Positions 32,512-41,280 are shown, numbered from the stretch's first letter. The stretch is DNA of 42,067 bases from Sporolactobacillus pectinivorans (GCF_002802965.1 NZ_NXGA01000001.1:2263872-2305938); one strand, 5' to 3'. Numbers and translations: made by a program. The notes: generated by a model not told the origin, from the letters alone.

Positions 32512-32636
32512 CAGGTCTCTATCGGGTCGGCTCAAAAGCATTGTACTATTTTACTAAGAGTCGCTCTTTCCGCCAAACAAGGAATCCGTCAGGAAAATGA
32601 AATATGTCCTTAATTTTCCAGTCATGATTTTAATGT

Positions 32637-32665
32637 TTGGAAAAATATTTTTGATGAAGTATACT
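32637..32665 (+). promoter_or_regulatory. gpmA sigma-A promoter
   Basis: TTGGAA (32637-32642), 17-bp spacer, TATACT (32660-32665), leaving a leader of about 77 bases. Confidence 0.6.
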
Positions 32666-32748
32666 GAGGTTTGTAAAGGATTTTTCTTTTTTCCTGATGA
32701 CTCATAGAATAGAATCTCACACATCCACTCTGTATGGAGGAATGGAAA

Positions 32749-33477
32749 ATGAAACTTGTTATTGTCAGGCATGGTGAAAGTGAATATAATAAGCTCGATT
32801 TGTTTTCCGGCTGGGAAGATATTGCACTGACCGAAAAAGGGATCAGTGAAGCTCGGGCGGCAGGCCGGGACATTAATCAGACCGGCATTCATTTTGATGT
32901 AGCTTTTACATCGGTTCTCAAACGCTCGATTAAGTCTCTTCAATACATACTTGACGAGATCGGCCAGGAATGGCTTCCCGTTCATAAAACGTGGCGTTTG
33001 AACGAGCGCAGCTACGGAGCGCTGCAGCGTCTGAATAAAGCCGAAACAGCTGATGAACGCGGTCACGACCTCGTTAACAGGTGGCGTAAAAGTTATGATG
33101 CATTGCCTCCGATGCTGGAAAACGATGATCCACGCCACCCTTGCCATGACCGGCGCTATGCGCATGTCGATCCGTATCTGCTTCCCGGAGGAGAAAGCCT
33201 GAAAACAACGTTGGACAGGGTACTCCCCTGCTGGAGCGACCAGATTGTCCCCCATCTTCTGAGCGGTGAAAACGTTCTTGTGGTCAGCCACCGGAATACA
33301 TTGCGCGCTTTGGTAAAATATTTGGAACATATCTCAGACCAGGACATCGTCAAGGTCGACATTCCCACTGGTGTTCCAGTCGTTTATGACTTTGATAACA
33401 AGATGAATATTGTTTCAAAACTTGAGCTCGAAACAGAGGTTATTTCCCGTTCCAACCCTGAGATCTCGGAAAAGTAA
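32749..33477 (+). CDS. gpmA: 2,3-bisphosphoglycerate-dependent phosphoglycerate mutase
   Basis: A glycolytic mutase interconverting 3- and 2-phosphoglycerate through a phosphohistidine. The 242-residue protein has KLVIVRHGESEYN (phospho-accepting His8), FSGWEDIALTEKG, RLNERSYGALQRLNKAET (Glu86), RRYAHVDPYLLPGGESLKTT and the second histidine His181. At that point most dPGMs read HGNSLRALVKYLE; this one reads SHRNTLRALVKYLE, an Arg in place of Gly after the histidine. The start is ATG at 32749 with GGAGG eight bases upstream; an earlier in-frame ATG at 32734 has no ribosome site. It is a single gene with its own promoter. Confidence 0.92.
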   Translation: MKLVIVRHGESEYNKLDLFSGWEDIALTEKGISEARAAGRDINQTGIHFDVAFTSVLKRSIKSLQYILDEIGQEWLPVHKTWRLNERSYGALQRLNKAETADERGHDLVNRWRKSYDALPPMLENDDPRHPCHDRRYAHVDPYLLPGGESLKTTLDRVLPCWSDQIVPHLLSGENVLVVSHRNTLRALVKYLEHISDQDIVKVDIPTGVPVVYDFDNKMNIVSKLELETEVISRSNPEISEK

Positions 33478-33561
33478 GTAATGCTACTTTTCCGTCAGCG
33501 ATTAAAATTCTCCCGAAAAATGATTGTCACACGCCTTGTAGATTCTTTATTATTTGATTGG

Positions 33562-33597
33562 GAAGGATATTGATTGACGGATCCTTTCTTTTTTTGT
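33562..33597 (+). terminator. Terminator after gpmA
   Basis: GAAGGAT/ATCCTTT arms (one wobble) around a 12-base loop, followed by CTTTTTTTG. A second hairpin without a U-tract (GGAAAAGTA/TACTTTTCC, 33468-33493) overlaps the gpmA stop. The rest of 33478-33788 shows only a T-run and TATAAT at 33711, a possible -10 for the MFS gene. Confidence 0.7.
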
Positions 33598-33788
33598 ACC
33601 CTCTCAAAATGATTCTCTGAAGAAGTAATCTATGTGATAGAAGTATACAGAATAATTCATTACTAATTTTTTTTTTTTGAAAAAAGAGTGTTTTCCGAAA
33701 TATTTTTCGCTATAATTAATTCATTACCTAAAGTCATCAAATAGATGTGTTTTAGGAATGTATTGTCTATCACAGAGAGGGTGAAAAC

Positions 33789-35138
33789 ATGTCCGGAATC
33801 CAGGAAGCACAAAATAATAATTTTTCAAATATTGCCAACCGTCTGGATAGGCTGCCGATAGCCCGTGTGCACATTCATGTGCTGGCGGCGCTTGGCGTCG
33901 TTTATTTTTTTGATCTTGCCGATCTATTCACATTGAGCAATGTGGCCCCTGCTTTAATTGAACATTGGGGCATCAGCCTGAAAACTGTAGGAAATATCAC
34001 CGCTGTTTCATTTCTTGGAATGTTCATCGGCGCTTCGGTCGGCGGCTGGCTGGCCGATAAAATCGGCAGAAAGCGAGCGCTCACATGGTTTGTCCTGCTC
34101 TTTTCTGTCGCATCGATCTTCAACGGATTTTCTTGGGATGTAACCTCGCTGATCGTTTTCCGCTTTTTCACAGGTGTCGGGCTTGCATCCGCTATGATTG
34201 TGACGAACAGCTATCTGGCCGAATTCTTCCCTTCAAATGTTCGAGGCAGATTTACGACACTCTGCGCGATGGCCGGCCTGATCGGCGTACCGATCACAAA
34301 TGTTGTTTCTGCTTTAGTCATCCCTCTTGGGGGATGGGGCTGGCGTCTGGTCTTTTTCTGGGGGGCTGCCGGTATACTATTTTTCATACTCTCTCATAAA
34401 ATGGAAGAATCACCCAGATGGTTTGAAAATCAGGGAAAATTTCGAGAAGCGGACGCAATAATGAAAAAAATTGAGGCACAGGTTGAAAAGGAAAAAGGTT
34501 CACTCAATGAACCCAGAAAACCCGTCGCAGTAAAGCAAATAGAACATAAAGGGTACGCCGGTCTTTTTAAGGGAACGAACCTGAAGATTACGGTTGTCCT
34601 TTCCGGAATCTGGATTTGCGAAACTTTCGGATTTTATGGCTTTGCATCTTGGGTGCCCAGTCTGTTAAAGAGCAGCGGCATTGATATTGAGCAGGCGCTC
34701 TGGTACAATGTGCTTCAGTCTGTCGGTGCGCCATTCGGTGCCTTTATTGGTTCAATGATTTCTGAACGTTTTCAGCGTAAATCAATTCTGGCATTCAGCG
34801 CGTTTCTCACAGCGATCGCAGGTCTATTGTATGGCATGACAATGATTCCGCTGATGATTATCATTTTCGGTCTAGCGGTAAATATTACAGAGCGTGTTTT
34901 TACCTCCAATCTGTACGCGTACACTTCCGAACCTTATCCAACAGAATACCGTTCATCGGGGAGCGGACTGGCCTATGGACTTGGCCGTTTCTCAAACATC
35001 TTTGGATCCCTGATTATCGGTTTTGTCGCTGTAAATCTCGGTTATGTGAGCGTCTTTCTCTTCATCGGTGGCTGCTGGCTAATCTGCGTTGCTCTTCTCA
35101 TCTTCTTTGGGCCGAAAACTAATAACTTGCAGATTTGA
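33789..35138 (+). CDS. MFS transporter (sugar-porter/NiaP/AAHS-like)
   Basis: A 12-helix major facilitator of 449 residues. The signature between helices 2 and 3 is GGWLADKIGRKRALTW; helix 4 contains RFFTGVGLASAMIVTNSYLAEFFP followed by RGRFTTLC, typical of the metabolite:H+ symporter and sugar-porter branches. The central cytoplasmic loop is about residues 205-255; helix 10-11 has YAYTSEPYPTEYRSSGSGLAYGLGR. Overall it resembles the niacin transporter NiaP and aromatic-acid symporters. The substrate cannot be assigned. GAGAGGGTG before the ATG is a good ribosome site. It is a single gene ended by a terminator. Confidence 0.88.
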   Translation: MSGIQEAQNNNFSNIANRLDRLPIARVHIHVLAALGVVYFFDLADLFTLSNVAPALIEHWGISLKTVGNITAVSFLGMFIGASVGGWLADKIGRKRALTWFVLLFSVASIFNGFSWDVTSLIVFRFFTGVGLASAMIVTNSYLAEFFPSNVRGRFTTLCAMAGLIGVPITNVVSALVIPLGGWGWRLVFFWGAAGILFFILSHKMEESPRWFENQGKFREADAIMKKIEAQVEKEKGSLNEPRKPVAVKQIEHKGYAGLFKGTNLKITVVLSGIWICETFGFYGFASWVPSLLKSSGIDIEQALWYNVLQSVGAPFGAFIGSMISERFQRKSILAFSAFLTAIAGLLYGMTMIPLMIIIFGLAVNITERVFTSNLYAYTSEPYPTEYRSSGSGLAYGLGRFSNIFGSLIIGFVAVNLGYVSVFLFIGGCWLICVALLIFFGPKTNNLQI

Positions 35139-35172
35139 TCAATTTGCTCTTCTCATTTCATTTAAGCTAAGG

Positions 35173-35210
35173 CACAGACTTTTAGTGGGACTAAAGTCTG
35201 TGTTTTTATT
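35173..35210 (+). terminator. Terminator of the MFS gene
   Basis: CACAGACTT-T-TAG pairs with CTAAAGTCTGTG (one bulged T) around TGGGA and runs into TTTTTATT; 34 bases after the stop. Confidence 0.82.
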
Positions 35211-35300
35211 TTTTTTACAAATAAAGGGAATAAATACTCTGTTTATATTTTCTTCGAATCTTATAATTATTGTAAAATAATAAACCGAGGTGATTGGTGC

Positions 35301-35621
35301 GTGCAAATTACTCAGGTTGCGATAGTGATTACTACGGGTCGGCATTTGACAAATACTTATAGCCAGCTTATTGCTTTACAGCAGGAAAAGCATTTTATGC
35401 TGAACAATATACAGGAGCTTCAGCATGGAAGGATTTCAAGAACAGCGGCGGAAAGCATCAACAGAATCCAGGAAAATATTATATCTGTAAATCGGCAAAT
35501 TAATGACGTCCAATCGGAAGCTAGTCATCAGAGTCAGTACTCTCAACAGGCGTTAGTCGGAGGCGACCGAATGGAGATCAGCAATCAAGCATTAGCACGA
35601 TACAATGCCTATTATACTTAA
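35301..35621 (+). CDS. Hypothetical coiled-coil protein
   Basis: A 106-residue soluble protein with no family I recognise. It starts with a short hydrophobic strand (QITQVAIVITT), then residues about 18-80 are helical with heptad-like spacing (YSQLIALQQEKHFMLNNIQE, RIQENIISVNRQINDVQSEA), suggesting a coiled coil; the tail is polar and rich in Gln, Asn and Tyr. Start is GTG at 35301 with GAGGTG about 10 bases before. It is flanked by terminators on both sides, so it is its own unit. A terminator that begins at its stop codon supports real expression. Confidence 0.6.
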   Translation: MQITQVAIVITTGRHLTNTYSQLIALQQEKHFMLNNIQELQHGRISRTAAESINRIQENIISVNRQINDVQSEASHQSQYSQQALVGGDRMEISNQALARYNAYYT

Positions 35622-35661
35622 AGAAAACCCAGAATCGGTTCCGATTTTGGGTTTTCTTTTT
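35620..35661. terminator. Long-stem bidirectional terminator
   Basis: A 19-bp stem with one wobble (AAAGAAAACCCAGAATCGG / CCGATTTTGGGTTTTCTTT) and a two-base loop; A and T ends serve both directions. It ends the coiled-coil gene and the convergent acyltransferase gene. Confidence 0.88.
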
Positions 35662-35693
35662 AGTCATTCTGTTTTAAGAGAGAAAAGCATGGG

Positions 35694-36983
35694 TTATTCC
35701 GGATTTGGAAAGTAACCAATCATCTGATTTACAAAACGATCCAGCCATTTACGATCCTGCTCGGTACCATGAAAATTGGTACTGAATGTCATCACTTTAT
35801 TGAATGTGGTCACAGCAATCTGAAAATAAGGTGCGTATTTTATCGATCCGGAGATGAAGGCATCTTCAGCATCCAGATTCCCGAACCTCAGACTTTCCTT
35901 GTCAAGAATGCCTATATTAGTCATGCCGTTTAAAGGAATACTGTAGATTTTAGGGAACTCTCTCTTCGCTTCGTCAAGCGGCAGTGTCTGATATGCTTTC
36001 TCCAGTTCCCAGTACACTTTCAGAGGTTCAAGACTCCCCTTTTGTTTATCCATGACGTTTTTCACTTGATGCAATGCCTCATCAAAAGTTATTCCAACTT
36101 TTCTTGGAACAGCACAGATAATATTAGACGTCAGGTTGCATATACCGGGAATATAGTCTTTAGGTAAAAAGGCCCGAATGTTGACCGGACAATCGAGAAC
36201 AATCAGATCACCCTTAAGGGCAGCCGACAGTGCACAGACATAGGCCGCAAACAATGCATCGTTAATCGTAGCTCCACGTTTTTTTGCATAGTCTTTAATG
36301 GCATTGAATTGCGATACTCCGACCTTGTGTTTGATGATGAACGGGTGATGTTCATCACCTGATAAAGGTAAGTAATCCCGTTCTGATTGGGAAAAAGATT
36401 GCAGATGAGCCTGATGTACTTCTTGCATCTGTTTTTCTGTTAAATGGCTGAAAACCTGATGAATGCTCCGTCTCCCAGGATCCGGCATCTCAAATGGAAG
36501 TGCAGTCATATCGGGATAATCAGAAAATTGAGAGTAGCATTTGCAAAGAAGATACAAATAATCCCTGAAGCCTCCTCCGTCACAAACCATATGATTCATG
36601 ACAATAGCCAAAGTATCTGCGTTTTTATCGCGCACAACAGTAATGGACAATTGAGGGCCAACCTGCTCATCAAGCTTGCGGATCAGGGACTCGTGAACCG
36701 ATTCTTCACGATTGTCTGTCTCAAAAATCTTAACAATATCTTCCGCTGTCCAACCCGCTTCTGACCAAACGGCCCCGGTTTCTGATTCAGAAAACCTGCA
36801 AACAATCAATGGAACAGCCTGAAATGTTGCGGTAACCGCTTTTTTCAGAAGATCCACGGATACACGGCCATTATATTCAATGGAAGCATGTAAATAATGA
36901 TCATTGCGCTTCTTCTGTCCTGATACGTAATGCTTGATGTCCGCACTTTCAGCCGGATAGTTTCTCTGTTTTATTTCTGTCAT
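35694..36983 (-). CDS. Stand-alone condensation-domain-like acyltransferase
   Basis: A 429-residue protein of the CoA-dependent acyltransferase/NRPS condensation-domain superfamily (like alcohol acetyltransferases and PapA proteins). The active-site motif HHxxxDG appears as NHMVCDGGG at residues 130-138: the second, catalytic histidine (His131) and Asp135 are kept, the first is Asn130. A second superfamily feature is TINDALFAAYVCALS near residue 240, followed by VLDCPVNIRAFLP. No carrier protein or adenylation domain is nearby, so it would acylate a free acceptor using acyl-CoA (inference); the substrates are unknown. GAGGAG about nine bases before ATG. It lies alone between terminators or gaps, apart from a tiny zinc-ribbon gene upstream. 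Confidence 0.82.
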   Translation of the reverse strand: MTEIKQRNYPAESADIKHYVSGQKKRNDHYLHASIEYNGRVSVDLLKKAVTATFQAVPLIVCRFSESETGAVWSEAGWTAEDIVKIFETDNREESVHESLIRKLDEQVGPQLSITVVRDKNADTLAIVMNHMVCDGGGFRDYLYLLCKCYSQFSDYPDMTALPFEMPDPGRRSIHQVFSHLTEKQMQEVHQAHLQSFSQSERDYLPLSGDEHHPFIIKHKVGVSQFNAIKDYAKKRGATINDALFAAYVCALSAALKGDLIVLDCPVNIRAFLPKDYIPGICNLTSNIICAVPRKVGITFDEALHQVKNVMDKQKGSLEPLKVYWELEKAYQTLPLDEAKREFPKIYSIPLNGMTNIGILDKESLRFGNLDAEDAFISGSIKYAPYFQIAVTTFNKVMTFSTNFHGTEQDRKWLDRFVNQMIGYFPNPE

Positions 36984-37073
36984 TCATTTCATCTCCTCAA
37001 TCAGCAGTTAGTTATCTTATCGATGGGGCTATTACTTACGGCAATAGAGTGACTAGAGGTCGGATCTGAACGG

Positions 37074-37256
37074 TCATAATTTTCTAAATGCGCGCCGCTC
37101 CGCATAATCAACACAAGTGGGGCAGATGAAAATAGTTCTTCCATGGTCGTCTCTGTATTTTCTCATACCAGGCTTTTTTTGATGACAAAGCGCGCATTCT
37201 TTTTGAAATAGCAAAATATGCACCGTTGCAGTTGCCAGATTTCTTAGCCAATTCAT
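37074..37256 (-). CDS. Small zinc-ribbon protein, two CxxC motifs
   Basis: A 60-residue protein with CALC (about residues 21-24) and CPTC (about 45-48) spaced like a treble-clef or zinc-ribbon knuckle, separated by a basic stretch (HQKKPGMRKYRDDHGRTIF) and ending VDYAERRAFRKL. This cysteine layout is common in small Bacillus-group proteins of unknown role, possibly nucleic-acid or protein binding. AAGGGG lies about 10 bases before the ATG. An overlapping minus-strand frame starting at 37326 lacks the cysteine pattern and is rejected. The assignment rests on the motif only. Confidence 0.55.
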   Translation of the reverse strand: MNWLRNLATATVHILLFQKECALCHQKKPGMRKYRDDHGRTIFICPTCVDYAERRAFRKL

Positions 37257-37357
37257 GAACAGCCATCCCCTTCAATGATTGCCTTGAATAGTTACAATTA
37301 TAAATTGTAAGCCGCTTTTCGATCAAATGATTAAGACTGTGAACCAGGCGGTATCAG

Positions 37358-37401
37358 AAAAACGGCGGGATCATCCACAAAGATGATTCCACCGTTTTTT
37401 T
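37358..37401. terminator. Terminator after the liv operon
   Basis: On the minus strand ACGGTGGAATCATC pairs with GATGATCCCGCCGT (one wobble, one mismatch) and runs into TTTTT; the plus strand also has TTTTTTT after it. It lies 14 bases past the livF stop. Confidence 0.85.
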
Positions 37402-37414
37402 AATAAAACAAAAA

Positions 37415-38140
37415 TTATGCCAGATAGGCTTCGCGAACCTGTTGGTTGGACAGTAATTCGTTGCATGGCCCCTCGAGAACAATGTTCCCTGTTTGAATCA
37501 CATACCCGCGGTTAGCAATCTGAAGAGCTTGAAAGGCATTCTGTTCTACGAGTAGAATGGTCATGCCCTCTTTGTTCATCTCTTTTATGATCTCAAAAAT
37601 CTGCTCCACAACAATGGGAGCAAGTCCCATAGATGGCTCGTCAAGCATCAGAAGTTTGGGTTTCATCATCAGCGCGCGCCCGATGGCGAGCATTTGCTGT
37701 TCGCCGCCGCTCATGGTCCCTCCTTTTTGATCGAGCCTTTCCTTCAACCTTGGGAAGTATCCGAATACGCGAGCCATACGTTCGGCAATTACTTTTTTAT
37801 TTCGCTCCGCAAAAGCGCCGATCTGCAAATTCTCACGCACAGTCAGTCTTGGAAAGATGCGCCTGCCCTCAGGTACCTGAGCAATACCCATATAAGCGTT
37901 CACATGAGCCGGGTTCTTGGTAATATCTTTGCCATCGAATACAATGAATCCTTCTTTGGGCGTTACCTGACCGCTGATAGATTTCAATGTTGTTGATTTT
38001 CCGGCACCGTTGCTTCCGATCAGCGTAACAATCTCACCTTGATCAACGTAAAGGTCGATCCCCTGCAGCGCTCGAATTTTTCCATAAAAGCTCTCTATAT
38101 TTTTCAGCTCAAGATAATGCTTTCCCGGTTCATCAGCCAA
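37415..38140 (-). CDS. livF: Branched-chain amino acid ABC transporter, ATP-binding protein LivF
   Basis: One of the two ATPases of a high-affinity leucine/isoleucine/valine importer. The 241-residue protein has Walker A GSNGAGKSTTLKSI, the Q-loop region QVPEGRRIFPRLTV, signature MSGGEQQMLAIGRAL and Walker B LLMLDEPSMGLAPIVV, with switch histidine position read as VEQNAF, the usual LivF form (Gln instead of His). Start is TTG at 38140 with AAAGGAGG nine bases upstream, overlapping livG by eight bases; the longer frame to 38173 is inside livG. It is the last gene of the liv operon. Confidence 0.94.
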   Translation of the reverse strand: MADEPGKHYLELKNIESFYGKIRALQGIDLYVDQGEIVTLIGSNGAGKSTTLKSISGQVTPKEGFIVFDGKDITKNPAHVNAYMGIAQVPEGRRIFPRLTVRENLQIGAFAERNKKVIAERMARVFGYFPRLKERLDQKGGTMSGGEQQMLAIGRALMMKPKLLMLDEPSMGLAPIVVEQIFEIIKEMNKEGMTILLVEQNAFQALQIANRGYVIQTGNIVLEGPCNELLSNQQVREAYLA

Positions 38141-38909
38141 GATTGCTCGCCTCCTTTCCAAGATATGCCTCAATCACACGTTTATTGTTCCTGATATCGT
38201 CAGGTTTACCGGAGGCGATTAATTCGCCATGGTCAAGGACGTAAATATAATCCGAAATCTCCATAACCAGTCTCATATCATGTTCAATCAGGATTATCGT
38301 TACATCCAACCGCGTACGCATATCATGGATAAGATCCGTTAAACTCTTTGTTTCTTTAGGGTTCATGCCTGCTGCCGGTTCATCAAGAAGCAGAATTTTA
38401 GGCTTTGACGCGATCGCTCTGGCAATTTCCAGGCGTCGCTGTGCCCCATAAGGAAGATTGCCCGCACTTTCATTCAAGCTGTCTTCCAGACCGACATATT
38501 CCAGTATTTTATAAGCCTCTACTTTGGCCTCCTCTTCCTCGCGTGTGATAGACGGAAAGTGAAGGAGCGTCCCGACCCAATGGCTTTTAAGCTGCTGATG
38601 CATACCGACCAGCACATTTTCCAGGACGGTCTGTTCATTAAAAAGGCGGATGTTCTGGAAAGTACGTGTAATACCAAAGTGGCAAACCTGATGCGGCTTG
38701 AGCCCGACAAGTGATTTTCCATTCAGTAGAATATCTCCCGATGTCGGTCTGTAAACTGCGGTAATCATATTAAAGAAAGTCGTTTTACCGGCACCGTTAG
38801 GGCCTATTACAGCTGTGATTGAATTCTTCTCAACATTCATTGTAATATTTGACGTCGCGGTTAGTCCGCCAAATTTTTTTGTCAAATTTTTTACTTCGAG
38901 GATGTTCAC
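38133..38909 (-). CDS. livG: Branched-chain amino acid ABC transporter, ATP-binding protein LivG
   Basis: The second ATPase of the importer. 258 residues with Walker A GPNGAGKTTFFNMI, Q-loop ITRTFQNIRLF, signature LPYGAQRRLEIARAIA, Walker B ILLLDEPAAGMNP and switch region LIEHDMRLVMEISDYIYVL. The DEPAAGMNP form is diagnostic for LivG. GTG start at 38909 overlaps the livM stop (GTGA) and has GGAGGG nine bases upstream. It overlaps livF, so the whole liv set is translationally coupled. Confidence 0.96.
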   Translation of the reverse strand: MNILEVKNLTKKFGGLTATSNITMNVEKNSITAVIGPNGAGKTTFFNMITAVYRPTSGDILLNGKSLVGLKPHQVCHFGITRTFQNIRLFNEQTVLENVLVGMHQQLKSHWVGTLLHFPSITREEEEAKVEAYKILEYVGLEDSLNESAGNLPYGAQRRLEIARAIASKPKILLLDEPAAGMNPKETKSLTDLIHDMRTRLDVTIILIEHDMRLVMEISDYIYVLDHGELIASGKPDDIRNNKRVIEAYLGKEASNLG

Positions 38910-40198
38910 GATTCGGATCCCTCCATTTTGGGGTTCTCCTTATATTTGTTTTCTTCTATGGCCGCTTCCCTTTTCAGTTTTTTCACATCAACCATTTTAT
39001 TCTTGTGCGGTATTAACCCTTTCGTTCGGTAGAGCGCGAATACAACCAGCAGAATGCCGAAAATAAACCGCTGCATTTTTGCCGGAGACAGGGCATCAGG
39101 AACCATCAATATTCCAGATGCGCTCAACTGGCTCAGCCAGTTGGAAATATCAGTCAGCACCTGGTTATTCAGGATAATGACTACCGCGGCACCTAAAATG
39201 ACACCCGGAATACTGCCCATCCCGCCAAGGATAACCATAACCAGAACCATCGTTGATTCAAGATATGTAAAGCTCGTTGCGTCAATGTACATCTGCTTCG
39301 CTGCAAAAACCGATCCCATCATTCCGGAAAAAGAAGCGCCAATCGCAAAAGCGGCGAGTTTGGTCTTGACTAGCGGAATACCCATCGCCTGAGCAGCAAT
39401 TTCATTATCCCGCACAGCTTTCCACGCGCGACCAAGCTTCGAATGTTCAAGCCTTGTAGCTACATATATGGCTACGAGAAATATGCCCAGTGCAATGTAA
39501 TAAAACTGACTGGGATTCTGAATTGCGATACCAAAAAATTTCGGCGGGACAATTGAAGGAATTCCCATCGATCCGTTTGTGATATTGATCGGATGATCCA
39601 TATTATTCAGAACGATACGGATGATTTCCCCAAAACCAAGGGTCACAATCGCCAGATAATCGCCTTTTACCCGAAGCACTGGGATGCCGAGAAGGATGCC
39701 AAAAATAGCTGCTATAATGGCACCAATCGGAATGAACAGCCAGAAAGCATCTCCGGGGACCGGAAAGTGTCCAAATGGCATAAAGTGGTTAGCCTGAGAA
39801 CTGCCGAAAATGGCAAATGTATAAGCACCAACCGCAAAAAAGGCGATAAACCCTAAGTCGAGCAAACCAGCAAACCCTACGACAATATTCAGCCCCAGTG
39901 ACATGGTCACGTAAATCAGAACCAGTGTGCCGACATCCATAAAAGACTGGAATGATGTCCCCTGGCTCGCGGCAAATGGCATCAAAACGCCAATAATTAA
40001 TAGGCCTAAAACCCATTTAATCTTCACATTGAACTTCAGGTAATAAAGGATCAAAACAGATAACAGAAGAATCAGGAACGCAGTGACTGAATCTGAAAGC
40101 AGAAACAATCCCAATGTTGTGATCAGAACATATGCTGCAAAGAAAATGATCTGGCCTTTTTTGCTGTCGCCAATCTTGTGTACCAGTGTTTTTATCAT
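38906..40198 (-). CDS. livM: Branched-chain amino acid ABC transporter, permease LivM
   Basis: An integral membrane permease subunit, 430 residues. It has about ten hydrophobic helices and the LivM/LivH core: SLGLNIVVGFAGLLDLGFIA, FFAVGAYTFAI, GIPVLRVKGDYLAIVTLGFG, the EAA-like loop KLGRAWKAVRDNEIAAQAMG and MVILGGMGSIPGVILGAA. It is longer than the E. coli-type core because of an extra N-terminal hydrophobic stretch and a basic C-terminal tail. AAGGTG precedes the ATG; livH ends six bases upstream. Confidence 0.95.
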   Translation of the reverse strand: MIKTLVHKIGDSKKGQIIFFAAYVLITTLGLFLLSDSVTAFLILLLSVLILYYLKFNVKIKWVLGLLIIGVLMPFAASQGTSFQSFMDVGTLVLIYVTMSLGLNIVVGFAGLLDLGFIAFFAVGAYTFAIFGSSQANHFMPFGHFPVPGDAFWLFIPIGAIIAAIFGILLGIPVLRVKGDYLAIVTLGFGEIIRIVLNNMDHPINITNGSMGIPSIVPPKFFGIAIQNPSQFYYIALGIFLVAIYVATRLEHSKLGRAWKAVRDNEIAAQAMGIPLVKTKLAAFAIGASFSGMMGSVFAAKQMYIDATSFTYLESTMVLVMVILGGMGSIPGVILGAAVVIILNNQVLTDISNWLSQLSASGILMVPDALSPAKMQRFIFGILLVVFALYRTKGLIPHKNKMVDVKKLKREAAIEENKYKENPKMEGSES

Positions 40199-40204
40199 AT
40201 TGGC

Positions 40205-41197
40205 TTACACCTTCTCTACAGCGGCTTTTCCAAACAAGCCTTCAGGTTTAAATATCAGAACGAGGATCAGAATAACGAAGGCGAATACATCTTTATATTC
40301 CGAGCCCATCGCGCCGTGGGTAATGGTAGAAAGATTGGCCGATGCGAACATTTCAAGCAGTCCCAGTAAGATGCCTCCGAACATCGCGCCGCGTATGTTG
40401 CCAATGCCGCCCAATACAGCTGCTGTAAAGGCTTTGATTCCTAGAATAAAACCGATATACGGATCAACGGTACCGTATTGAATTAAGAAAAGCACACCAG
40501 TGGCACCGCCAAGCGCGGATCCAATGAAGAAAGTAACTGAAATGACGCGATTGACATTGATTGACATGAGTGAAGCGGTGTCACGGTCCTGAGCCACAGC
40601 ACGCATTGCCATACCCCACTTTGTGCGGTTAACAAAAATGTCCAGAGAAACAAGCATAATAATCGTAACAATTGAAACAACAAGAAAGGAACCTTGAAAG
40701 ATCGCATTGTTAAAGAACGGAAACACTGAATGGATATTCAGCACAAATCGGTGCTGAAACATTGGCGGAGCAGTAACAATATAATTACCTGTTTTCAGTT
40801 CTGCAATAAAACGAACGGCATCTTCCAGAATGAAGGATATTCCGATCGAAGTGATCAGTGCAATAAGTTTTGGAGCATTTCTCTTTCGAAGCGGCCTGTA
40901 AGCCACACGCTCAATGCCCACTCCCAATGCCCCTGTCACAAGTGCTGCGACCAATATAATGATAATAAAAACAATCAATGATGGCAGCGACGACATGAAC
41001 CCGATACTCATTAGAAAGAAGAGCACTGCCGCGCCCACAAAGGAACCGGTCATAAAAATGTCACCGTGCGCAAAGTTGATCAATTCAAGGATGCCATACA
41101 CCATGGTATAGCCAATGGCAACAACAGCGTAGACAAAACCTAGTGTCAAACCGTCAATCAATACCTGGGGTGTGATCTGTATAATTTGCTGCAGCAT
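40205..41197 (-). CDS. livH: Branched-chain amino acid ABC transporter, permease LivH
   Basis: The partner permease, 330 residues, somewhat longer than the usual 290-310. Signatures are LIDGLTLGFVYAVVAIGYTM, VYGILELINFAHGDIFMTGS, the loop KWGMAMRAVAQDRDTASLMS and FTAAVLGGIGNIRGAMFGGI. GAGGTG lies nine bases before the ATG. It is separated from livJ by 220 bases containing a hairpin, so livH to livF may be transcribed by read-through from livJ. Confidence 0.95.
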   Translation of the reverse strand: MLQQIIQITPQVLIDGLTLGFVYAVVAIGYTMVYGILELINFAHGDIFMTGSFVGAAVLFFLMSIGFMSSLPSLIVFIIIILVAALVTGALGVGIERVAYRPLRKRNAPKLIALITSIGISFILEDAVRFIAELKTGNYIVTAPPMFQHRFVLNIHSVFPFFNNAIFQGSFLVVSIVTIIMLVSLDIFVNRTKWGMAMRAVAQDRDTASLMSINVNRVISVTFFIGSALGGATGVLFLIQYGTVDPYIGFILGIKAFTAAVLGGIGNIRGAMFGGILLGLLEMFASANLSTITHGAMGSEYKDVFAFVILILVLIFKPEGLFGKAAVEKV

Positions 41198-41280
41198 TCA
41201 CTTTTCACCTCTTAGTTTGTAATATCTCTGCAGGTCCATCAGCAGGAAAAATCGAGCGAATTTTTTGACTATAAAATTTT

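Noticed and set aside
32554..33330. Long minus-strand open frame opposite gpmA
   Set aside because: It lies across the gpmA gene and its promoter; the plus strand encodes a clear phosphoglycerate mutase, so this is a shadow frame.
33468..33493. Hairpin GGAAAAGTA/TACTTTTCC overlapping the gpmA stop
   Set aside because: No U-tract follows, so it is not called a terminator; the better terminator is at 33562.
37108..37326. Overlapping minus-strand frame of 72 codons upstream of the zinc-ribbon gene
   Set aside because: It overlaps the zinc-ribbon frame in another phase, lacks its cysteine pairs at sensible spacing and shows no family features.
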